Assembly (NCBI GenBank): GCA_027327845.1
Contig: DAHVYC010000005.1
Location: forward strand, 1 to 16,753
DNA length: 16,753 nucleotides
DNA from: Candidatus Nomurabacteria bacterium
GTDB taxonomy: Bacteria > Patescibacteriota > Minisyncoccia > Phycocordibacterales > UBA9973
Reading direction: 5' to 3'
This document shows positions 13,176 to 16,753 of this stretch, piece after piece. Position 1 is the stretch's first letter; each line of letters opens with the position of its first letter. The notes under the pieces were generated by a model. It had not been told where the DNA came from and made no database searches. It saw only the letters and a list, made by a program, of their open reading frames with translations. The position numbers and the translations under genes are program-made.

Positions 13176-14198
13176 TCACAAATCCTTTACTTTCGGGAAA
13201 AATTTTTCCGGTAAATTCTCGAAATAGTCGTCTAAATAAGGCGCCATGGAATCACAGGCCAGGAAACAGCATATTATCTCACCGTCCTTATTCTTGAGCT
13301 CTTTTAATTTATTTCTCTTTTTATATTCCCTGAGAACTTCCAAAGTAGCTGCCAGCTGCATGCCAGTAGAAGGCCCGACGAAAAGCCCCCGGCGGACCAG
13401 CTCCAAACTCTTTTCAAAGGCGGGGCGTGAAGCTATAGGTATCACTTTATCCACTATTTTCTTCCAATTTATGCCCAATTTAGGTATAGCCTCCTCGCTT
13501 CTCGGCCCCGGTATGGAATATCCTGTTTTTATGGCTGCACCGACTACTTTTATGCCGGGTTTTTTCTTTTTAAGATATGATCCGGCGCCGGTGATCGTCC
13601 CGGCAGTGCCTATGCTCGATATAAATACTGAAAGTTTGTCTCCGAATTGGTGCCATAGCTCCTTGCCTATGTATTCTTCGGAAGATTTTATGTTGCCCGG
13701 GTTCACATACTGGTTTAAATTGTGCCAGCCGGGCTTTCCGCCGAGCATTTTGGCTTCATACACTCCTCCTTCATCCGCAAAAACATCCGGACAAGCTGGG
13801 CCATGGGAAATGAGAAGATTGGTGCCGACAAGACGCAGCATTTTTTTCTTGTGTTCTGGCACATCGGGTGTAATGATGGCGTGCATTTTATCGATTCCAA
13901 AATATTGAGAAAGTATAGTGAGAGAAAGCGCGGTATTGCCGGAAGAATATTCCACCAGGTTTTTTATCTTTGAAAGTTTCTTTTTTGGAATCTTGGAAAG
14001 CATTACATAAGACGGAAGTGATTTTATATTCCCGAGCGGAGCGGAGTGTACCAGTTTTACGAATATCCTCACTTTATCTTTTTTAAAAGGATTAAGCGTT
14101 GATGGAAGCTCTACTATAGAAGTCATGCCGAAATTCTTCGGCAGGAGGAAAGACCTTATCGCATCTTCTCCCTCATAAATTTTTTTATTGTTTTTCAT
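13176..14198 (-). CDS. divergent PLP-dependent enzyme, cysteine-synthase fold
   Basis: A 340-residue fold-type II PLP enzyme. The Schiff-base lysine is probably Lys59 in PLGNIKSLPS, where cysteine synthases have NPTGSVKDR. The substrate-loop SSGNTA (85-90) is present. The phosphate-binding loop reads GTAGTITGAG instead of GTGGTITG. A late segment GPSTGMQLAA replaces the usual GISSGA. The fold is clear but the active-site surroundings differ from both CysK and cystathionine beta-synthase, so the substrate is open. The ATG (14196-14198) lies one base after the 3' end of tRNA-Thr, so the mRNA 5' end may be made by tRNA 3' processing. It ends in a hairpin-forming region (13161-13178). Confidence 0.82.
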   Translation of the reverse strand: MKNNKKIYEGEDAIRSFLLPKNFGMTSIVELPSTLNPFKKDKVRIFVKLVHSAPLGNIKSLPSYVMLSKIPKKKLSKIKNLVEYSSGNTALSLTILSQYFGIDKMHAIITPDVPEHKKKMLRLVGTNLLISHGPACPDVFADEGGVYEAKMLGGKPGWHNLNQYVNPGNIKSSEEYIGKELWHQFGDKLSVFISSIGTAGTITGAGSYLKKKKPGIKVVGAAIKTGYSIPGPRSEEAIPKLGINWKKIVDKVIPIASRPAFEKSLELVRRGLFVGPSTGMQLAATLEVLREYKKRNKLKELKNKDGEIICCFLACDSMAPYLDDYFENLPEKFFPKVKDL

Positions 14199-14199
14199 G

Positions 14200-14272
14200 A
14201 GCCACCCCTCGGGATTGAACCGAGGACCCCGTCTTTACGAAAGACGTGCTCTACCAACTGAGCTAGGGTGGC
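14200..14272 (-). tRNA. tRNA-Thr (anticodon CGU)
   Basis: A full cloverleaf on the minus strand: acceptor GCCACCC/GGGTGGC, D arm GCTCAGTTGGTAGAGC, anticodon stem CGTCT/AGACG with loop TTCGTAA (anticodon CGT), and T arm CTCGG TTCAATC CCGAG. The discriminator base is T and CCA is not encoded. It reads ACG codons. It lies between tRNA-Phe and the PLP-enzyme gene. Confidence 0.96.
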
Positions 14273-14330
14273 GAATACATTACCAGAAGAATTTACATAA
14301 AAAATTAAAAATCAAAAATTTAGCCGGTAC

Positions 14331-14399
14331 GTAAATTTTGAAGCTTAAAATTTCCTGAAGTTGGCTCGCCGTCGCTCGCCAAACCCCTTCAAAACTTAC
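14331..14399. repeat. nested inverted repeat between two tRNA genes
   Basis: GTAAATTTTGAAG (14331-14343) and CTTCAAAACTTAC (14387-14399) are inverted copies with one mismatch. Inside, TTGGC (14361-14365) pairs with GCCAA (14378-14382). A further AT-rich hairpin abuts on the left (CAAAAATTTA with TAAATTTTG, 14314-14340). The rest of the 148-bp gap shows nothing else. Confidence 0.65.
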
Positions 14400-14420
14400 C
14401 ACCCTATGTTTTATTCTCTG

Positions 14421-14492
14421 TGCCTGGGGGGTGAATTGAACACCCGACGCCAGCCTCTTCAGGGCTGCGCTCTACCACTGAGCTACCCAGGC
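14421..14492 (-). tRNA. tRNA-Phe (anticodon GAA)
   Basis: A full cloverleaf on the minus strand: acceptor GCCTGGG/CCCAGGC, D arm GCTCAGTGGTAGAGC, anticodon stem CAGCC/GGCTG with loop CTGAAGA (anticodon GAA), and T arm GGGTG TTCAATT CACCC. Discriminator A; CCA is not encoded. Confidence 0.96.
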
Positions 14493-14498
14493 AGGGTT

Positions 14499-14759
14499 TT
14501 ATGGTTTTATTTTTATAAAACCATCTTTAACTATGTTAGCAATATAATCATGTCTTTTCAACTTTTTTAATTTAAATTCTACCATCCTAGCTTCTTTAAG
14601 ATTTTCATACTTCTGATAAAAAACTAACTCGAGTTTTCCTAACCTTTTTGTTGAAGGAGTATATCCACCAGCATGGTGTTTCATTCTATTTTTAAGATCT
14701 ATAGTACTGCCTATATAATATTTTCCTTTTTCATTTTGTAATATATAAACAAAAGGCAT
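14499..14759 (-). CDS. small GIY-YIG domain protein
   Basis: An 86-residue single-domain protein of the YhbQ/COG2827-like GIY-YIG group. FVYIL near the start and KYYIGST (14-20) form the paired strands that name the family. Arg25 lies on the following helix, and a Glu in EARMVEF is a candidate metal-binding residue. Such proteins are predicted nucleases; some are homing-type, many have unknown roles. It ends 6 bases before the 5' end of tRNA-Phe, and a tRNA-Phe-like 5' sequence lies upstream of its start, which could reflect insertion at a tRNA. No Shine-Dalgarno sequence or clear own promoter is seen. Confidence 0.87.
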   Translation of the reverse strand: MPFVYILQNEKGKYYIGSTIDLKNRMKHHAGGYTPSTKRLGKLELVFYQKYENLKEARMVEFKLKKLKRHDYIANIVKDGFIKIKP

Positions 14760-14782
14760 AGAAATTTATCAATATTAAAGTA

Positions 14783-14840
14783 CTGAGTCCCGACGTCTTT
14801 CAGAGTCGGGAAGCCGACCTAGCATCGGCTCTACCCAGGC
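14783..14840 (-). ncRNA. tRNA-like three-way-junction element
   Basis: On the minus strand CTGGGT (14833-14838) pairs with ACTCAG (14783-14788). Between them are two perfect 6-bp hairpins: AGCCGA/TCGGCT (14825-14830/14812-14817, 7-base loop) and CCCGAC/GTCGGG (14805-14810/14789-14794, 10-base loop). Two bases separate the closing stem from hairpin 1, one base separates the hairpins, and none follows hairpin 2, as in tRNA joints. The closing stem has a G-U pair only in minus-strand RNA (A-C on plus), which favours this strand. The 5' end GCCTGGGTAG equals that of tRNA-Phe. It could be a decayed tRNA or a structured leader of the GIY-YIG gene. Confidence 0.5.
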
Positions 14841-14850
14841 ATAATATTAA

Positions 14851-15180
14851 TTACGGCAATTTTTTCAATATATCCTGTAGAAGCGAATTAGGAGCGTCAG
14901 TTATGTTTTTGACATTATCTGCGGCACCTTTCACGCTTCCAGTCGCACTTTTTATATCTTTCTGGATTCCAGCAACGGAATTATACATATCCATTACTTT
15001 ATTTAAGTATGGTTCCAGATAATAAAAGGATCCTAAAGCTATACCTATGACAAGCACAAACTTCGCTACTTTCCATACAAATTCTATCTTTTGGGCATTC
15101 CTCAATTTATGGAGCATTTTATTGTTCTCCTCAGCCAAAGAAAGAGTAGTTTTAAGCAGCTCTTTTGTTTCTTGGTCCAT
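14851..15180 (-). CDS. small coiled-coil membrane protein of unknown function
   Basis: A 109-residue protein. Residues 1-30 are a charged helix, about 33-55 a transmembrane helix (VWKVAKFVLVIGIALGSFYYL), and the rest is amphipathic with repeated Val/Ala/Lys/Asp patterns (SVAGIQKDIKSATGSVKGAADNVKNI) suited to a coiled coil. I do not recognise the family. It has its own good promoter and appears to be leaderless, and it is divergent from the tRNA-Arg gene. Confidence 0.75.
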   Translation of the reverse strand: MDQETKELLKTTLSLAEENNKMLHKLRNAQKIEFVWKVAKFVLVIGIALGSFYYLEPYLNKVMDMYNSVAGIQKDIKSATGSVKGAADNVKNITDAPNSLLQDILKKLP

Positions 15181-15186
15181 TTCAGC

Positions 15187-15215
15187 ATTTTAACATAGAC
15201 AAATAAAAAAACCAA
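15187..15215 (-). promoter_or_regulatory. promoter of the small coiled-coil membrane protein
   Basis: On the minus strand TTGGTT (15210-15215), 17 bp, TAAAAT (15187-15192), with TGT immediately upstream as an extended -10. Six bases separate it from ATG 15178-15180, placing +1 at the start codon. Confidence 0.7.
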
Positions 15216-15265
15216 TTTTCAAAAATTACCTCTTTATGATAGATTAAAAGAGTTGAAAAAAATAA

Positions 15266-15337
15266 GTCCTCGTAGTTAAATGGATATAACAACTCCGTCC
15301 TAAGGAGTAGTTGCAGGTTCGATTCCCGCCGAGGACA
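15266..15337 (+). tRNA. tRNA-Arg (anticodon CCU)
   Basis: Plus-strand cloverleaf: acceptor GTCCTCG/CGAGGAC, D arm GTTAAATGGATATAAC, anticodon stem ACTCC/GGAGT with loop GTCCTAA (anticodon CCT), and T arm GCAGG TTCGATT CCCGC with one A-C mismatch. Discriminator A is followed by CCT, so CCA is not fully encoded. It reads AGG codons. Likely promoter TATGAT at 15235-15240. Confidence 0.95.
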
Positions 15338-15350
15338 CCTTATACAGGTT

Positions 15351-15372
15351 CCCTGCCTGCCGGCAGGCAGGG
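15351..15372. repeat. 22-bp perfect palindrome downstream of tRNA-Arg
   Basis: CCCTGCCTGCC (15351-15361) is directly followed by its exact complement GGCAGGCAGGG (15362-15372). The core resembles dispersed CCTGCCTGCC palindromes I recall from Parcubacteria-type genomes. The 8-mer GAGGACAC occurs on both sides, at the tRNA 3' end (15331-15338) and at 15384-15391. Confidence 0.85.
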
Positions 15373-15400
15373 ATTCCTGCCAAGAGGACACTAAATTATT

Positions 15401-16345
15401 CTATAAAGCCGATAGCCCGCAGCGTTTCCGTAAAGCGATTATGTCGTCTATGGCCAATTTCTCGTTCACTCCGTCGTTCAGTCTATACATGACAGCTTTT
15501 GGGTTGTCTAAATGCCCCAGCCCCAGAGCATGCCCGAATTCATGAGTTAGAACTCTGGCCAATTTGCCCTTGTCTTCAAATTGGTACACATCTATTTCTC
15601 TTTGGTCTCCATTCTCGCTATAATTCCCCTCTTCAAATTCTCCTGGCAATTCACTACCTATGGTGTTGTATTTTTTCACCTCCAAATTAAGAGATCCGAC
15701 CAAGCGGTTTAAGACCACGGCTAATGCATTGATATCTGAAATCTCATTATTCAAATTCGCCTGTATGCTGTTTATATTCGCATATTCCATATCTAAATAT
15801 TTCTTCTCATTGTTCAGCCTGGTATATTGTTCTTTTGTGGCTCCGCCGTTATCATTTAAATAATTAACTTCTTTTTCATAGGCATCCTGCCTTGCCTTAA
15901 AACTGTCTACCCTGGACTGGAGTTCATTTTTCAAACTCATATATTGCGAATACATGGAGTCATATTTGGATTTTAAGTTGTCATAGGATGCTTTGGTATC
16001 ATTTACTGTAATTCCTATATTCTTCAACTTCTGGCTCGCCTCTTGGCGTATATCATATATAAGATTTATTTTAAGTTCTCCGTTGCCGGATGGATCATAA
16101 GTGAAAAGCTCTTTATCTATGGACTTCTCCCAAGTTCTTTTAGACAAATCGATAACGTCTAAAAAATCTTTCTTGGATATTCCAAATCTATTATCAAAAG
16201 TTCCCAACGAATATGTAATCGGAGCACTACAAGGAAGATATTTATTGCGCAAATAAGAGGCAAGGTGCAACAAATCCGAGCGCAAGAAAAAAGCCAAAGC
16301 GCCGAGGGCGACTAAGGCAAGAACTATTTTAAATACTTTCTTCAT
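15401..16345 (-). CDS. membrane-anchored matrixin-like zinc metalloprotease with internal coiled coil
   Basis: A 314-residue protein with an N-terminal hydrophobic segment (about 4-21) that exports or anchors it. Residues 42-100 resemble the start of an M10/matrixin-type fold (ITYSLG ..., a helix with TWEKS, a strand ELKINLIYD). A helical coiled-coil stretch of about 115 residues follows (about 115-230, KYDSMYSQYMSLKNEL and so on). The zinc site HEFGHALGLGH lies at 268-278 (His268, His272, His278; catalytic Glu269), then AVMY as Met-turn. The coiled coil therefore splits the protease fold, perhaps as a spacer or oligomerisation arm. The substrate is unknown. It lies 9 bases after the glutaredoxin-like gene on the same strand. 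Confidence 0.86.
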   Translation of the reverse strand: MKKVFKIVLALVALGALAFFLRSDLLHLASYLRNKYLPCSAPITYSLGTFDNRFGISKKDFLDVIDLSKRTWEKSIDKELFTYDPSGNGELKINLIYDIRQEASQKLKNIGITVNDTKASYDNLKSKYDSMYSQYMSLKNELQSRVDSFKARQDAYEKEVNYLNDNGGATKEQYTRLNNEKKYLDMEYANINSIQANLNNEISDINALAVVLNRLVGSLNLEVKKYNTIGSELPGEFEEGNYSENGDQREIDVYQFEDKGKLARVLTHEFGHALGLGHLDNPKAVMYRLNDGVNEKLAIDDIIALRKRCGLSAL

Positions 16346-16354
16346 CGCAAAATA

Positions 16355-16591
16355 TTATGCGAGGCCGAGCAACTGCGCTATGCGAGGTCTGTCGAACCCG
16401 ACTATGAGATCATTGTCTATCAAGATGACGGGTACTCCCATCTGCCCGCTTTTTTCAAGCATTTCTTTTCTTTTCTCAAGATCTGTCGCTACATTGTAGT
16501 CTGTGTAGACAATGCTGTTCGCAGTAAAGAAATCTTTCGCCATGTGGCAGAAATGACAGGTTGGGGTTGAATAAATAGTTACATTTTGCAT
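16355..16591 (-). CDS. glutaredoxin/NrdH-like thiol-disulfide protein
   Basis: A 78-residue thioredoxin-fold protein with the active-site TPTCHFC (Cys12, Cys15) after a first beta strand, a cis-Pro segment GVPVI (53-57), and a final GFDRPRIAQLLG helix. The length and CxxC-GVP layout match small glutaredoxin or NrdH-like proteins, which are reduced by thioredoxin reductase or glutathione. The acceptor is not shown; ribonucleotide reductase is one possibility. It is the first gene of the pair with the metalloprotease. The extended -10 box at 16623-16631 gives it a leader of about 25 bases, unlike the leaderless genes here. Confidence 0.9.
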   Translation of the reverse strand: MQNVTIYSTPTCHFCHMAKDFFTANSIVYTDYNVATDLEKRKEMLEKSGQMGVPVILIDNDLIVGFDRPRIAQLLGLA

Positions 16592-16622
16592 ACTTTTTTA
16601 TAAATTATCTTTTAATATTCTA

Positions 16623-16631
16623 ATTATAGCA
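16623..16631 (-). promoter_or_regulatory. extended -10 promoter of the glutaredoxin-like gene
   Basis: TGCTATAAT on the minus strand (16623-16631) is a perfect extended -10. A TTGACA lies 7 bp upstream of TATAAT, too close to be its -35. The start codon is 31 bases downstream of the -10 box. Confidence 0.6.
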
Positions 16632-16712
16632 TACGTGTCAAGTTAGCTAGTGTCTTTACTATACCAAGTTAGAACCTATTTTCAAAATCGGTAATGACTA
16701 GCGTTCCCCCGC

Positions 16713-16746
16713 GCGTGCTACGCACGCCTCTGTGCGAAGCACAGAG
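16713..16746. repeat. two adjacent GC-rich hairpins at the right edge
   Basis: GCGTGC TAC GCACGC (16713-16727) and CTCTGTGC GAA GCACAGAG (16728-16746) are perfect stems with 3-base loops, directly abutting. No strong T-run follows, so a terminator is uncertain. They may be another palindromic repeat or the 3' end of a neighbour outside the window. Confidence 0.6.
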
Positions 16747-16753
16747 CTTTCCA

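Noticed and set aside
14783..14840. Hammerhead ribozyme or purine riboswitch
   Set aside because: The three-way junction lacks the CUGAUGA and GAAA hammerhead core, and its joining segments are too short for a purine aptamer.
15182..15391. Minus-strand frame containing LPAGRQG antisense to tRNA-Arg
   Set aside because: It runs through a real tRNA and the 22-bp palindrome. The peptide is just the translation of the repeat.
16343..16357. Separate leaderless promoter for the metalloprotease (TAATAT 6 nt before the ATG)
   Set aside because: There is no -35 or extended -10, and the hexamer overlaps the glutaredoxin stop codon, so co-transcription is simpler.

Overview
The window looks like chromosome from a Candidate Phyla Radiation (Patescibacteria, probably Parcubacteria-like) bacterium. 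Reasons: AT-rich DNA, compact genes, start codons without Shine-Dalgarno sequences, tRNA genes without an encoded CCA end, a domain-1-trimmed release factor 2, small membrane proteins of unknown function, and many short palindromic repeats. The assignment is an inference from these traits; no phylogenetic marker was searched.

Left part (1-4336, + strand). A gene tail ends in a terminator, followed by a copper-homeostasis operon: CsoR-type repressor, CopA Cu(I) P-type ATPase, an unlisted 40-residue Met/Tyr/Gly-rich membrane micropeptide, an HMA-DsbD_2 (UreH/SafE-like) membrane protein, and a membrane-anchored cupredoxin-like protein. A CsoR-type operator lies exactly between the -35 and -10 boxes, and the transcript should start at or next to the AUG. 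The operon reads as sense copper, export it, and handle it or redox-load a cupredoxin outside the membrane.

Middle (4337-8404, + strand). A two-gene unit encodes one strongly acidic and one strongly basic secreted protein; upstream is a PhoB-box-like pair of 11-bp direct repeats and a possible second promoter. After a strong terminator come a zinc-ribbon membrane protein and a P3A-type (H+-ATPase-like) P-type ATPase. A bidirectional terminator separates them from the convergent block.

Right part (8405-16753, mostly - strand). In transcription order: glutaredoxin-like protein, matrixin-like metalloprotease with an internal coiled coil, a small coiled-coil membrane protein, a compact tRNA-like three-way-junction element, a GIY-YIG protein, tRNA-Phe, tRNA-Thr, a divergent cysteine-synthase-fold PLP enzyme, a 343-bp gap full of nested inverted repeats, prfB, ftsE, ftsX and pyrG. 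tRNA-Arg(CCU) lies on the + strand.

Three themes stand out. (1) Five genes have a -10 hexamer only 6-8 nt before the start codon, implying leaderless mRNAs, and no start has a convincing Shine-Dalgarno sequence. (2) Palindromic elements are dense: related 7-bp-periodic ones fill both gaps around ftsX, and two others sit in frame inside pyrG and prfB, adding peptide segments to essential enzymes, as Rickettsia palindromic elements do. (3) CTP synthase resembles the eukaryotic form in its N-terminal motifs. I did not find CRISPR arrays, complete insertion sequences, rRNA genes or a defence system.
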